From Anseranas semipalmata (lineage: Eukaryota; Chordata; Aves; Anseriformes; Anseranatidae), in contig VXAA01003926.1 in assembly GCA_013399115.1 (NCBI GenBank), positions 241,105-305,104 of the forward strand: DNA of 64,000 bases, in the 5' to 3' direction. The notes beneath the pieces were generated by a model. It searched no databases and had not been told where the DNA came from. It saw only the letters and a program-made list of their open reading frames with translations. The translations under genes and the position numbers were made by a program. The stretch's first letter is position 1. Every line of letters starts with the position of its first letter. Below, in pieces: positions 10,001 to 25,000 of this stretch.

Positions 10001-13000
10001 ACTCAAGCAGGAGGGATTGGGCGCTGAACTGTGAGCTCCCTGGCTGCAGGTGCTGGCTGTACTCACCACAAATACCCTGCCTCAGGGATGAAAATAATAG
10101 TTCTTCTACAGGTATAAAAAATTAGTGGTTGATATCCAAATCTTGTCACCAAAATACCTTCACGTTATTACATGGTTTAGAGCTAGATCCAAGTTTTGCA
10201 ATTCAAAATCTAACTCTGAAGCCCCATGTAACTATTATTTCCACAGGTATGGATTCAAGCTTCTGTCAGGGAATCCACACATGTAGGAAACTGCGTGTTC
10301 CCACAGCAAGACTCACCCCTGAAAGACCGGAAATGTATTGCTTTTGGACTCAGTGTTTTTAGACCAAAGAGAGATGTTCATTCAAATATTCAAAGAATTT
10401 CACAGAAGGAGGAACCGTGACAGCATGTAGTACCTCAAGGGGCTGATCCTTCTTTCTGGGCCTTTTGCTCATGGATGCACAATCCAATAAATCGTTCTCT
10501 TCATCGTCTGAGAACACAGAGCCTTTCATTTCACAGTTTGCCTCACGTGGCTTTTCATATTTATTGCTCACATCTATTTAACATGGCCATTTATGGTCTA
10601 AATGTGAAGACAAAGGATGAGGAAGATCAGTGATGGTTTGATTCACACTCCACCAAACCCCACCTCACTGCAAAGCCATGCATCTTCCAGGGATTAATAG
10701 ACAGAAGGTTCACACTTCACACTCCAGTAATAGCAGCTGTGGGGTTAGAAATCAAAATGACCTTGTTTACAAAGCCATTATAAGCTCTACTTGGACTACT
10801 TTATGTAGAATTTAGACTAAATTCACAGCCTCTGATGTTCTGGAGGTTGACTCTAGAAAGAAATTTTTTTGTTTGGCTCAGGGATAAATGAAATAGTTGA
10901 TTTCTTGAATTGCTGATTCCATCCATAGTTCCTACATCTATTGTTTCTAAAAGGAGTGTCCTCTGGAAGACACCAAATGAGTGCTGAAGCCCTGTGGACA
11001 GTATGGAGATAGCTTCCTGGGATGCAGAAAAATGAAGCACAGCAGCAATAATTGACTTGAAGCTAGGAGAACTACAGCCAAGAGCCCAGTCTAAGATCCA
11101 CTGAAGTTAACCAAAAACTTCAACAGGCATTGAAGGGACTCTCAGTAGTGGGTGTGTTGTTGCAAGACCAGGGTGGGGAAAAGTCCTCTTCAAAAAAGCT
11201 CTTTCAGTTGGGTAATGGAGAGACAAAGGGAAGTGATTTGGCTGCAGCAGCACCACATTCACAAGCAGGTCACTGGGGCTCTCTCCAGTGCCAGATTGCA
11301 GTCAGCAGCTGAACGCTCTCAGCACCTGCGAGGTTAGATCTCATCTCAGGATGTCTGCTGCAGGAGAGAGCGGTGCACACCATCCCCTGGCTGCTGACCC
11401 TGTGTCTCTACCCCTTTATCACCACTCGCACGGACAGGCTGGAATACACCATCACAGGTTTTCAGGAAGAGCTGGAAGTTGACTTTTCCCCAGCGGTACT
11501 GAAAATGCTGATAGTCACATTGCAGAGAGGCCTGCGATAATGCTGAATTGTTTGATTTTTTTTTCCTGTATATGACTGTGGTGGTAAGACTATACTGTAA
11601 GGATAATATTAAATGTTCTTTAAAGCACTTGGCAAAACAGTCCAGGGACATTGTATTTTATTTACAATTTTACCCTTCCACTTGGGAAGTGAGGTATCCA
11701 GGAGAAGCCTAGCTTAAGTCATCTTGGGTGCAGGAGATGGTCTTTGGTGCCTCTCTAAGCCAAGGAGAAATGCAGTCAAGCTTGTTGGAAAAGCTGTTTG
11801 TTCAGAACTTGAGCACAGCCTGAACCAAGCATGCCCAAATCTGCAGCCTGTAGACCGAATGCTGCCCCAACACCAATTCTTATGACTGCTCCCAGCTGCC
11901 CTGTTCCCCAGAGGTCCCTCAGATGTGGACTGCAGGCTGGACTTCAGGCAGGTTGTTTCCAGATAGTATAAACAGGTCAGGGCTTCTTTAAACTGCCTCC
12001 CTGAGGTTTGCAGGGAGGCCCAACACCCACCCAGCGCTGTGCCGCTGCAGGGAGCCATGGGCTTTCCCCAGGGAAAAGAAGACTTTGAAGGGGACAGGCC
12101 AGAGGGGTGCTGGAGAACCAGAAGTAGAGCATTCAACTGGGGAGACACCAGCTGCTGAAGCTGAAAGCATACAGGATCAGGCAATTGTGCTCTGTTGCCT
12201 TTCTCCTGCTGCCAGCCGCTCCACTGCAAAAGGAGACAGAAGGAAGTGTCAGCCCTGATAACGCCTTCGGGAGTCCCATGCTCTTCCAGCCTACATTGCG
12301 TTCTCCATTGTCATTCTCTCTTGAATTGGGTGCTGGGTGAAAGAGATGTCCAGACAGCGCTGCCACCTGTATTCTGTCTCCATGACCAGCAGAGCAGATG
12401 CACAATGCTTCTGCAGGCTCCTCCACTCTCCCCAACAGCCTGAGCATCATGTCCCTGTCCTGGAGCTGCTGCTTTGAAGATCAGGGGGAGAGCTCAGTGT
12501 CCAAGTGGCACACACTGCTTTGACCCCTGCAGCAGAGAGGTTTGCAAAGTCCACTGGAAGTTGGGCTGAGGCCCTCTTCTCTCCTACTCCATCTCACTGT
12601 GAATGAGGCACCAAAAACCAGCCAAATGGGAACCAGTTTTGCTTCGGCCTCACTGACCTGTAAAAGGACAGAAGCAGGTCTATCCCAGGCCTTTCCACTA
12701 CATTTCTGAGCACTGATGAGAGCAGATCTTGAGTACAGACATCCCATAAGACCTGGAGCAAGAAGGGAGGATCCCCTGCCCATCCTGACTCAGGACATCG
12801 GTACTGTGGGCAATCCCAACCTCATATTGATCTGGGTGCCAGTCTTTGTCCCGCGGTTGTGGAAGCATTGCACTGCTGTGGGATTGGAAGCAACTTATCT
12901 CAGAAGGGCTGCTGCTGAGTGGGTGCCAACTCTGAAGTTGGTTTTCTGCGAATAGGGCAATCACAGGATAAAAAAATAACTTTGCTACACCAAGAGAGTG

Positions 13001-16000
13001 AGTCCTCTGCAGAGGAAAATAGGAGTAAAGCAGGGAATTAACCAAAATCACAAGCAGATGTGAGGAATTAGTGGGAAAGGAGGCTCACAGTGAACAGATG
13101 GGTTCTGGGCCACCAAGGTTTGTTTCTGGAGAAGGGGAAGACCAAAGAGCAAAACACGCTGTCAGGGCTGGCACAAGCTTCTTGAGGACAACGCCTGGCC
13201 TCGAGTCACCTCCTGGGTGTTTCTAGGAGCCGTCTCTAGGATCTGAGGCTCTGGGGCCTCAGGCAACTATCAGATGTCCCCGAAGTGGCACAGCCAGCAG
13301 CGTGTGCTGCTCCAGGGAAGCAGCTGACAGCCCCTGGGCCTGGCTCACAGCCGGGAGGGGGCTGTGTGAATCTGGGGGCCTCCCCTGGCTCTCTGGCCTC
13401 CCGGAGGCTCTCACTGCCCATCTCAGAGCAGGGTGCCTTTGGGGCGTCTTCACCTGTTACATTTATGCCTCCACACCTTTGCGTGGAGGAGCAGAATCAT
13501 TGCAGAAATGGGAAAATAGCTGCTGTCCCAGGCTAAAGCTGCTGCTGCCTCTTGTAAAAATGTCTTTTCAGTACCCAGAGCAGATTATACTCCTCTCCTC
13601 TCTAAGGCAAGACTAAACCTGACTGTAAACAGTCTAAAGACCCCTTAATTCCATTTCCTATCATCCTATCCTAATTCCTTCAAAGGGAACCAATATAACC
13701 AGCACGTTGTGCAGGAAGCCCTGAAGCTGGGCATATTACAAGTTAGAGTAGATACTTGAGCATTTTGCAGAGGTGGGACCCAAGCTGTTAAATGCACCCC
13801 AGGGAACAACCCAGCACGGACAAGGAAATGTAGGGCCAGACCTTTGTCATCTTTACTCTCTGTGATTGTACATGGGCTCAAAAATCTCACTGGCAAAACC
13901 TTTCTACCACAACAAATGTGATTCTGTAGCAGGCTGTTTTCTCAGCACTTTGTTATTGACTAGGCTCTGATCTATGCTGCTGTGTGAATACGGATTGACT
14001 CCTACGGCTTTACATGGGTATAACAGAGGTCAGAACCTCGCCCACTGATTACAGATGAGCAAAGGACTTTGATCTAGATCCTCTGAAATATTTGGACACT
14101 TAAATACAGTTACAGTGGGAATCAGGCTCCCCAGTACCTTAGAGAGAAGCTGGACCCCCCTTATTTTCCCAGGCAATACTTCTTGCTCCCATCACTGTAA
14201 GTCCTCGGGGGCAATGGGACAAACCACAGTCACAGACTACACAAGCCAAGAACAAGGTGTTGTATTATTGTAATGGAAGATAAAGTCACTCCAAAGCTAA
14301 GCCTCTCTGGGGGATCCTTCATATAAGGAAGTTTGCACAGCACTTAATAAGAGCAAGAGAACAGGTATTTATTATACGATGGTGATCAGCTTCTTTTGCC
14401 TGCAACAAAGACAAATTTGCCATCATTTCCAAAAGACATTGACCCAAGTCATGTAATTCCCCAACAGTTTTCATTGTCAAACCAAGAAGTTAGAAGCAGC
14501 CAACTCTACCAGCACGCACTGCCCAGGAGCCACAAAACAGAGGCAGACAGGGGCTCATCTTTCCAAAGCTGAAGTCCAGTGCAACAAAAGCAAACAAGTC
14601 TAATCGCATCACCAACAAAGTCACCGGTTAATGAAAACACATCCCACAAATGATTAAGTTGTTAAGTGCTAGTCTATTCCAAACACCTCAGAAGAAAACT
14701 CATGCAATCTGTAACACTTACATCAGAGTCCCATAATATTTACATAGAGAAAAGGAAAGAATAAACTGTTAGGGGAAAACATTTAGGTGTGGAAGGGGAA
14801 GGAACATTGTTTCAGAGCACAGAAATCTTCATCTTTGCTTTCATAACATCTTTGGTTGAACTGGAGTTTATTAAACAACCATGAATGTTTGAACTTTGTT
14901 GCTAAAATGCACATGTACTCAAAGAACCTACTGATTTTCTATGAAAATTTTTCCTTCCCTGAAATTACTAAAATAAATATTAAAATATTTTTAAATACCA
15001 GAGAAACTCCCAAATTGCCATTCAGAGGTACTGGTGCAAAGTGATGTAATTCATGCCTGTAAAAATTTGAGTCAGCATTTAAAAGGGCAATTTTAAGGAA
15101 TAAAATGCCTAAAGCAACAGAAAGTAGTTTGTTCTTTAAGCTCAATGAAAGAAAGGTTAAAAAAAATCTGTAAATCCCCAGCACAAGAGCTGGAAGCAAA
15201 ACTGGCTACAAACAAAAATGAAAACCCCTAGACCATTTAGATGTTTTAGTTCAGGGACATGTGAACAGCCCCTTTGGTGAAAAGTCAATTAGTTTTTAAG
15301 AATACTTTCCACTGTAATAATCTGATGTATAATTTGCAGCATACCACAAAGAAGGGGTTGGATACATCTAACCTAGTACTAAAGTGGTTTGTTTAAAACA
15401 CAATTAAGTGAACGTCCTATTTAGGTCCTCGCTGAACTGTACAGCTGATTGTGTGTGCATTGTCACCTCGTCTTCAGGGTGACAGCCCCATGCAGGAAGA
15501 GATCCAACATTATCTTATTGGAAAAGCTCCAGGAGCTGGCTTTATGCCTCAATATCTTGTGCATGGCTGACTGAACATCTTGGCTAGGCTGACTGTCAGT
15601 CACTGCTGAACTGTAGTTTTAAAGGTGTGCGCTACTGTACTGGTCACTGACATGGAGCACAACCCTGTGGTGCACATTCACCAAACAGTTCCATTCATCT
15701 CTAAAGTCCTTGCACGTTTCTGACAGTGCCTGAGGCACCTGATCAGCATTTCAGTATTAAATTCCCCCTGGGATACATGCAGCCATAGCAGTTTTCCTGA
15801 TATACAACGGATTTTAAATATCTTCTAGATATATTTCTCTGCAGACTAAAATTGTTCCTCCCTCTCGGCCACGCCACAGAAGTTCTTTGCAACAGCACCT
15901 GAGAGACGTTAGTTGCGATAATACCACTGAACACAACATTTGTTATTTCTTAAATGCAGGTCCCAAGCAAGCTTGTTTAACCTTGACCAGCGCTTAAGCA

Positions 16001-19000
16001 TTTACCCGGCACTGCCAAAAGACAAACAGCTCTCCCTGGAGATTTTCATTCTGTCCTTCCCGAAGGGCAAAAAGAGCACTTATGTAATTGCATTGCTGTT
16101 CCTCAGTGCTGCAGGCTGACTTTCCACAGGCCTTGAACATAGAAGAGATTGCGCAGAAATGTGGGTACAGACCTGGGAGGAGTTTTGCCAGCAAAGGCCT
16201 GCCACTGAACAAGAGCAAGAGGAGCTGAGAGAGAAGCTGCCAAGAAGACACGCTGGAGGATGCACAGCGGAACACGCCTGTGTTCAGTGAAGCTGCTGGA
16301 GCAAAGGAAGATGATATCCCTAGGATATTACCTAGGGAGCTGGGTGGGCAGACTTTTCTCCCACCAGACTGTGCTCTCCTAAGAGCTGTGGGGTTTTCAT
16401 GAGTCAGCCAGCAAGAGAAACAATTCAGTTTCACCTGCAAGAGCATTAAGGCAACTGCTCCTGCCAAAAAGGCTGCCTCATGGCTCTAAGACAGCCTTTA
16501 ATATCCTGCTTGATGTAAGGCTTGAATATCTGCCCATTCAGATTATAAACTCTTTGGGAATCAGTACTTTTAATGTTTGTGTCCTGAAACTGGCTACACA
16601 AAAGTCTGTACCGAAGAAAGATCAGTGCCAATAGTTTAGAACAATTTAATCCTAGCTAAGCAAACTTTGCTCTTTCTTCGCCCTGCTTCTTTTTGGCTTT
16701 GAGAAGAAATGTTCGCATTACGTAGTCAGGGACCCGTCCTCTCAGCTACCAAAGCTGCACTTACAAAGGAGCGTTTTAAATGGCAGGCCATTGTCCGAGA
16801 GTGCATTAATGCATCTATTGCCTTGGAGACAGAGAAAGGGCAGCCTGTGGAGAATGAACCCTCTATGAGATAGAGCCTCAGCATATTCCTATTGACATGG
16901 TCTGAGCGACTGGATTATGTCAAGAAAAAAACATAGTAAGACAAGCCAATCTGAAAGGCAGTGCACACAATTTAAACCAGACCAACATGACTTTGGGCCC
17001 AATTCGTAAACACATTGGACCAATTACTGCTGTAGCATCATTAAACGCCTTCCCTGAGATTAATTCATGCCTATTAAGCACTTAAGGATTCAATGATTCT
17101 TTTATAAATAACACTTAAGAGTCAAATCCATAAAATCGGTTTAGGCTAAAATTAGAAGGCTGCTAATAAAATGCACTGTGAACACAAGTGTTTCACGATT
17201 GCTTAAACAGATACAACTTTAAACACGCTTCACTCTCCTGCACGGTGGCACACAGCCCAAATGTGCTAGTGCAAAGAACCAGAAAAGGACAATAGGGAGG
17301 GTGACAAACCAGGCGTGAGGCTTGGTTTGCCACCCACACAATGTGCAAGGAGACAGAGGGTCAGGCTGGGATCTCCAGCCTCCAAGCACTGATGCTGCAC
17401 GATGCTGCGTGGCACAGCCGGCTGCTCTGAAGTGACACGAGCCAGCTGCATTTCAGCAGCAGTGGCTGCAGCACGGTGGCAGCAGCACGGTGGCAGCACT
17501 GCGATCCTTCAGTACCTCTGCTACCAAGTCCCCAGGCTGACTGCAGCGTGCAAAACAAACAAAAAGCACATGAGATGAGGTGTACAGGAATTATGAAAGT
17601 CTGCTTCCACCAACACGAGATGCTGCCCATCTGGATTTCTTCTTCCTCCCTAGACAACGTGCTTGGCAGCCCCATCCTCTGGCATGCCCAAATCAGAGGC
17701 CTCCCTCTCCTTTCATCTGCCACTGGGACAAAACACAGAAGCGATGTGGCTCAGCTCTTCACAACCAAGCTGACTGGCACAACGCTGAAAAGACCACCAG
17801 CAGCTGAACCGTTCGCTATGCTCCTAAGTTTGTAAATGCAAGCAGTGCTGGGGACAGCGGGACGTTTTTCAAAAACATCTCTAGCACAAACTGAAGCAGG
17901 GAGAGTCTGTTCAAGCGTATTTCATCATACCAGGGTCTGCTACTAGGCTTTGCTATTTATCCCGCCTGTCCCAAACACAAATGTCATGCCCACCAACGCA
18001 GAGACATGTGCCAGTCCTTCGGGAACAGAGCCCGACAGGGCTGGGACTGAGGGAGGTTTGCTCTTGCTGAGCTCCCTGTGTTTTTTTGCTGGGGGGTATG
18101 GGGTGGAGGAGTGACACCGGTGCAGCAAGGACAGTGGCACATCCTCTAGAAGAGAACGGATTGAGGTTTTTCTCCAGAGGAACATTCCCCAGCCTTAGGT
18201 ACCGCAGGTCAGTAAGGTGAGCAGCACTGCAATACTTGCCATCAGCACACACACAGCTTACAAACTCAGTCGTAGCCTGGCCTTTCCCTTGCTTGTTCCC
18301 CTGGTGTTAGGAAACCCCGTGAGTAAGAGCGGCAGGAGCAAGCCAGGCTGGGGAACACCGCCATGCCCAAAAGGGATGCGTGGGTATCGGGGCACAGGAA
18401 ATCCAACACTCACCTCTCAGGAGCCGGCATACCGAGCAACACGTGCACACTGAAAGAGGAGCTGAGCATTAAGAACTTATCAGGGTAAGCTACTATGTCT
18501 CAGAAAACACTTAGCATCGCTTCCTCTGCTGAACAGTCCCGAGGTAGACTTCACGGCTCCCGTCTGCACAGAGAGAGCACAGACCCGGGAACACGGCTCA
18601 CCCGGGGCTGTGAGCCTAATGGGTGCTAAGGCTGGGATTACGTACAGCTCCCTGGCTCTATTCTCAGATCACTAAACAGAAATAACTCCTGACTAGAGGG
18701 GACTGGGAGCGTGGATAAGCAATGTGTAACAGTGCAAAAGGTTGCGTGATAATAAACACAGGTTGCAGTACTGGGACTTGTATTGCTACATGCCTGGATT
18801 TTTTTTTTCAGTAGATTGAGACAGGACATTTACAAGCACTGGTGCAGCCATTCACACGGCTTCTGAAGGAATATATTCATAGATCCCTGATCTTCTTAAA
18901 TCGGGAACATCCTGAGGAGTTTTGCAGTGGAATTACTGTATGAATGCAAATAACCAAGGGAATTGCATTGCATCCTTCAGTGCAAATGCATGTGATTCAC

Positions 19001-22000
19001 GGGTGTTCATAAAATTGTGACCTTTGCAGCTTCACTTTGTGGATGGTTTGTGCTTCAGGAAACAGCCCAGAAACCACGTCCAGTTTGAGCCCTCCAATTT
19101 AATCTTCACAGTAGCATCAGTGACTCCAGATAAAAGCAGCTTTTGGAGAAAAAAGGTCTGAGCTGTCTGTGATTTCTTTGGTCCTGATTATCCTGCACTG
19201 CAGACACGGATAGTTCTTCCATAGATTCACAGTCATTTTAAACCAGCATAAACCAGCACTGCTGCTGAAAGCAGAAGTCCCACTGCAGCCTCCACCTTCC
19301 CTGACCCAGTGCTGATGTCTGCTGCTGTTTACAGGTTTGAGGACCTGACCCAGGTCAAGAGCAGCCTGGAAGCAAGAAATGGCATTTAACTTGAACCAGC
19401 TCCCTGACTGGGGTCAGTGTATGTAAACAAGATTTATACATGTCCAAAGGAATGGATGGTACGGGGCAGAAGCAAGCAGCTGGGTCAAACCATTTCAACA
19501 GGTGTGTTGGCTCATATTGGCTTGATGCTGCCATAAAGCCTATGGCCTTTGTATAAAAGACAGAAGTCTGGACCAGCTCAAGGGGCCTGCTGTGGGTTTA
19601 GCCTCTGATTTTACACAGAAGGTAACTGATCTCAGTTTTAGGAAGATTTACTTTCTGAGAGCTCATACAACATATGTATATGGGCCGTTCTCATAGATAT
19701 TCCTAGAGTTTTTCTGGTTAGTGGAGACAGAGCTATCCAGGCATATCCTGAGTACTGCTATTCCCACACCTTTGCTCTGTCCTGCAAAGCCTTCAGAACT
19801 TAAGTTGGAAAAACAAAGCACAGAAACAGCCCTGACTCTCTCCTGCACAGAGGAGCGTCAGAAAGGACACTGCATATTTCTGCTTTGAGATCACCCCAGC
19901 TAAGGATGACCTCTGCCTGAGGTAAGCTTAAGCAGAAAGGGCACTCAGTCTGGGCAACACAGTGCCTTCACAGGATGTGACACTGGCCCAGACCGTGTCA
20001 GCTCTGGACACTGCTGTCCCGTCAAGCAATGGAAATCTGCTTGCTGAAGTATGTCCCACTGACTCACCCAAAGTAAAGGCTGGTCTCCAGTGTCCTGCCC
20101 ACACGGGAGGTTTCAGCTGACATCAACAAGCACGACATATGTTTGCATCAACTATGGGACTGAGCTTTGTGGCCAATATCCCACTCCTCAAGTCATGTGT
20201 GTCACTCACCAGCCATTGGAAGGGAACAAGTTTCATCTGCACTGTCCGGGATGCTTCTAAGGCAGTAACATAAGGTTGAGAAGTGCAAAAGCCCCTCACT
20301 GTTAATACAAACACATCTGTGTGTGGATTTGCCAGAAAAACAGGATTGCCTTGAAAAATATTTGGAAATACTTGTCTGGAGCTTCCAGTTCTCTATAAAG
20401 ATGAGTAGCCACATGACATTTACAGTTCCCAAATGAAAGGGGCAGTTCTGCCTGGGGGAGAAGCACAGGTTGGAACATGCATTGAAGCTAAAATATCACA
20501 GGCTATCATCAGGCTGCCAGGATGCTAAATTGAGAAGCACTGAACTAAGAGCAAAGTGAGGGATCACATAAAGAGGACAGGTGGTCGGCCTGTTACACAC
20601 AAGAAGGGCAACCACCATGTTTCCTCGGCGTGCGTGGAGGGAAGGTGTGTGTGTGTTTCACAGGAGAAGCGACGATACCTCATGTAATGCGCTGTGTGTG
20701 GACACGAGTCGGGGCGAAGCAGCCGTTGCTCCTTGTGTCATCCACACGTGGCTTTTGGTTGGGTGTGGGGAGGAGGAGGAGCAGGGTCTTTCTGTGGGAT
20801 GGGTGCGAATACACTGGGTGCCTGCTCTATGGCTCAGCTGTCCCCACAAAAGGCAGCAGAGACAGCGGGTAAAGCTCGCCGAGCATCTCAGCTATTGCTC
20901 GAGCAATAGCACAGCTGTCGTCGGTTGCAACTATGGGAAAAGCAGCAAAAGGTAGAGGAAAGGAAGGGCTAATTCCCCTTGTCTCAAAGGCAACTCAAAG
21001 GCATGTTCTATGTCTTGGCCTCATAAGACAGTCTTCAGCAGGCAAAAATAAACCTTTGCTGTGTCTGCATGTGGTCAATGCTAACTAAATGCCAAGCTCT
21101 TCACACTGTGTTTTCTGGCAAAAGGGGATCCCGAGAGTCACAAATCAATCTAACCAGCACCAGTCGCATTATAAAAAATAACAACAATGGCAATGAAACA
21201 AGCTGAGCCGTTATTTAATGTAGTCGGAGCACAGCATAATCCTGCAGCCAGCTTTTGGTCAGAGCCAAAGCCCACTGGTGTCAGGAGAGTTTTCTCAGTG
21301 GGCTTGGAAGCATGCCTGAGAGATGTGAAACCAGAATCCAAAGCACTCCTAGTGCTCACTGGGGGAGTGGGGGTTTTCATACCAGCAAACTTGAGTTTCA
21401 GCTGTCTCATCTGTGCAGGGAAGGCAGCAGACCTCTCTCTACCCCTGTCTTTCAAATCACTTTCTTTTAAATATAGCTCTTAAACACAGTCATGCAGCAG
21501 GACTGGAACTGAATAACACCAAGTTCCATGCCAGATCTGGCTGCTTTTTCAGTACTCAGGTAATAGGATTCATCTAAACTGTAATCTTGACCTAAAGAGC
21601 TCTTGTCTTTGCCACATTGTTTTAAGTGAGGCTGTCCTTCCATGTACCATTCGTTCAGTAGCAAAGCTGGCTTGAGGAGTTTCCAGTTCCTCACCACTTG
21701 GTTTCATACTATATCTCTCCAAACATGTTTTAACACAGTTATTTTGGAGGTCCCCTGTAAGGTTTATCAGCAAATTGGTCCGAGTTAAAAATAATCCCAC
21801 AAAAACAGTAAAAGAAAGTATTTTTCATCTGGGTCAAACACTGAATTAGCTTATTGCAGGTCCCACAAGTCCCCTTAAGCTGGCTTAATCAACATGAAAA
21901 AATATAGACGTAAATAGAAAAGTGAACACTCAAGAAATCAAGAACAGCAATGCTAGATCAGATCAAAGTTCTGGTCAGACTTGTCACTGCCAATAGCTCG

Positions 22001-25000
22001 CAGGAGTGAAGGGCAGTGTATAAGAAGAGGGCAAGCAACAGCAGTAATTCCCCAGGAGGCTCTCCCAGCATCCACTGATTCACAGCTCAGGGACTGCCGC
22101 AACGGGAGTCCAAGAGCAGCAGGGCAGCACAGCGCCAGCAGATTTTTATTGTGAAAACCAGAGAGATGCCTGACAGCATGAGAAAATAACTCCTGATTTT
22201 CCCAGGGTGGGTTGGCTGCCTTAGGAGCACAGCTACACCATTTTCAGGATTTCTTCCCAAGCCCATAGCTCTTTACTACTGGACAGCTTGAGTGACCTCA
22301 GCTAGTCTGTTCCATGGCTTGAGGGCACTTCACATCTCGTTATCACAAGGCTCCTATTCTCTCCTTGACACCGCTGTCTCTTATTCTGAGGAAATTAAGA
22401 GCCTGTGGTAGATGGAAAACAAATTCTTCAGCCTTTGTGCATCCCTGAGAGACATATGAGAGAAATAAAGGGAGCTTTCAGAAATATTATAAAAGCACTC
22501 CCGTAGGCAACCTGTGTATGTACTTCTTCATCAAAGTCTGCGACCCCTGCAGAACTGAGTGATGCTCACACACACTCCCAGGCATGGAGAAGCCAGTCTC
22601 AAAATAAAAAGGGTTGCAACTGCTCCGGCAGTGCTTGGCTTTCCCATCTGCAAGGTTGGCTATGGCCTAGCAATGCCTCCTTCCTCAAGCAAACCCCACC
22701 TACATCAGCATTTCTCCACATATCCAGTCAAAATAACATTTCAGGTTCCTGTCCCTGCTGCAGCTACGTTTGTAAATTCAGGCAGTGACTTCGAGAGCTG
22801 CACTTGCAGAGGACTGTAATAGGTTGGTATGAATGGAGGATGCAGGTAAATGGGTAAGTGTGGGAGCACCAGAATGAATAAATGGCAGAAGAAGGGCTAT
22901 GGGAATGGCACCCAAAGCATCTAGTCATCAAGATCTCAGCACACACCATGCAGCTTCTCAGGTGCCCGGACTGGAAAATAAAGGACAGAATAAAAGAAGA
23001 GAAAACATAAAAAGGGACATTTTGGTTGTCTAGAAACTTCTCAGAGGTAGTGGCAAGACAGAGCACTGTTACTACCAACTGAGAAACTTCCTTGAAAAAT
23101 TGGGATCAATCCACAGACAGGACTTTTGCACGGGTCAGGTATCTTAAATGTTATATTCACTGAAGTAAGGTGTACAGGAAAGCCACATGAGAAATATTCT
23201 AAGGTATTGACCTTGAAATACATGAAAATCTTCTATGACATATGGCTTTCAGGACCTGGCCGCAGGAAGTACAATTTGTTCTGTTTTACAGACACACTGA
23301 GGAGCAAAGATACGCTCCAGGTCATACAAGTATTTTGCAATAAAGCAGGGTCTGAATTCAGGTGTCCTAATTTGCAGACTGTTCCTCCTGAGCACCACAT
23401 TGCCTCTTTTGCATATGCAGGACCTTTTCCTTCAAGCCTTCCCTACAAGCTTCCATAAAGCAGGATTTCTACTGCAGACAGCATCTGCAATGCCAGACAG
23501 GCTCTCTATTAATGTAAGCTGTTTTTATGTATCCCAGCTACTGCTGTCAGGCTTTCTAATGGCTGGTGGCTTCCCAGACCTTCACTGAGTCACCCTCATG
23601 TCAAACAGGCAGGGGTACTTTTGCTGACTCTCTCTGATGTCAGACCAAGTCCCATTATCTCTAAACCAGGAATATAAGGAGAAGTCTAATGTTTCTGTGA
23701 GACAGTAGGGACTGCTGACATGGACATCTGTGTTATGAGGGCTTTGGGACAGGAAAAAGAGCTGTATGTCAGCTGTTCTGTATCGACTGCCTGTGCATAT
23801 GCTCGTATATGACATATTACATGTATATGCAGCATACTAATAGGCAGTAGCAAATTCTGTCTCCCCCTTGCTTGTGTGTAAAAATCCAACTAAACAAATA
23901 CGGAAGGTGAAGCACTGAGACCATGTCTGGGCTTGGTGTGCCTAGAACATCACTGGCTCACGCAGAATACGACCCTCAGGGCCTGATACAGTCCGACCGA
24001 TAGATCACTCTTCCACATACATACACATACACAATAGCTATGACTGATCAATTTGCCCCTCTAGTCCTTCTGGCTACACACATAATTTGGCCCACACATG
24101 GACAGGAGACCAGGACCACTTCTTTCACTTAATCTGATTAGAAGTAATAGCAGAACTCTGGCCATAGTCTTCCACCCAGCGTTATGCAGCCGCCTGTGAC
24201 TGAAATCACCCTCTGGAGATGCCAGTCTGTATTGGCTGCGGGTGGAGAAGGGGCCTGCCACAAGCAGGCTCCTGGGTGAGGAACCTCAATGAAATCGCTA
24301 AGTGAGATGGGACAGAGAAAGGTCTTGGATACAAATTAACAAAATCTTCCATTTCATTAAAAGAAGAATTAAAACCAAAATCTCAAATTACTCAGATCCA
24401 AAAATTTCTGATAAACACTAGACTCTGTTTGAAAAGTCTATGAACAGATCAATTTGTCAGAGATCCATTTTGAGATATCCTTGTGCAGTATTGAAACCTG
24501 ATCAAAATCAGAAACTTGTTAAGAGGTGAGTTTGCTGCCTTGAGAACAAAACTACAAAGGCTGCTCTACACAATATGGAATTAAGATAACTAAATTATGC
24601 TTTAATTGTGCCATTTTTTTATTTTGCTCTAAATTATGTGGTTTTTTTAAGTTTTACTTTCTGAGTAGTTTTCTATTCTGTGTGTGAACACTCTACCTTC
24701 AGATTGATTACTACAAGTGACAGCAAAATTTGCTAAGTGCATACAAGACCCTACTTAAATATCAAATAAAACCACTGTAAAAACACAATAAAATCAGCTA
24801 TTTCAGTTTACCTATAAAAAAAATTATTCAACAGATGATGCTAAAAAAATAAAAAAGTCTGTGAGCTATAATTCTCATCGTTTGTAAAAGGCTTGAAGGA
24901 TACTGTTTAGGAAGGAAGAGACAAGACATTTCTAACACTTTCCAAAATTAAAGCAAACTACAAGAGGTAGAAATCTATGCAGGCTTGAAACGCAGTGAAT

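Noticed and set aside
11714..12229. 171-codon - strand open frame
   Set aside because: The longest frame in intron 6, but Ser/Cys/Trp-rich with no domain, and a second frame overlaps it. Likely chance in GC-richer DNA.
15994..16467. 157-codon - strand open frame
   Set aside because: Leu/Ser-rich with no motif, inside REEP1 intron 6, with another frame open over the same bases.
21150..21455. Exon-like - strand frame after a good acceptor (CTGCCTTCCCTGCACAG)
   Set aside because: Considered as another REEP1 exon. Its phase does not lead to a usable frame with exon 6 and the following exons, and the only inner donor leaves the wrong phase.
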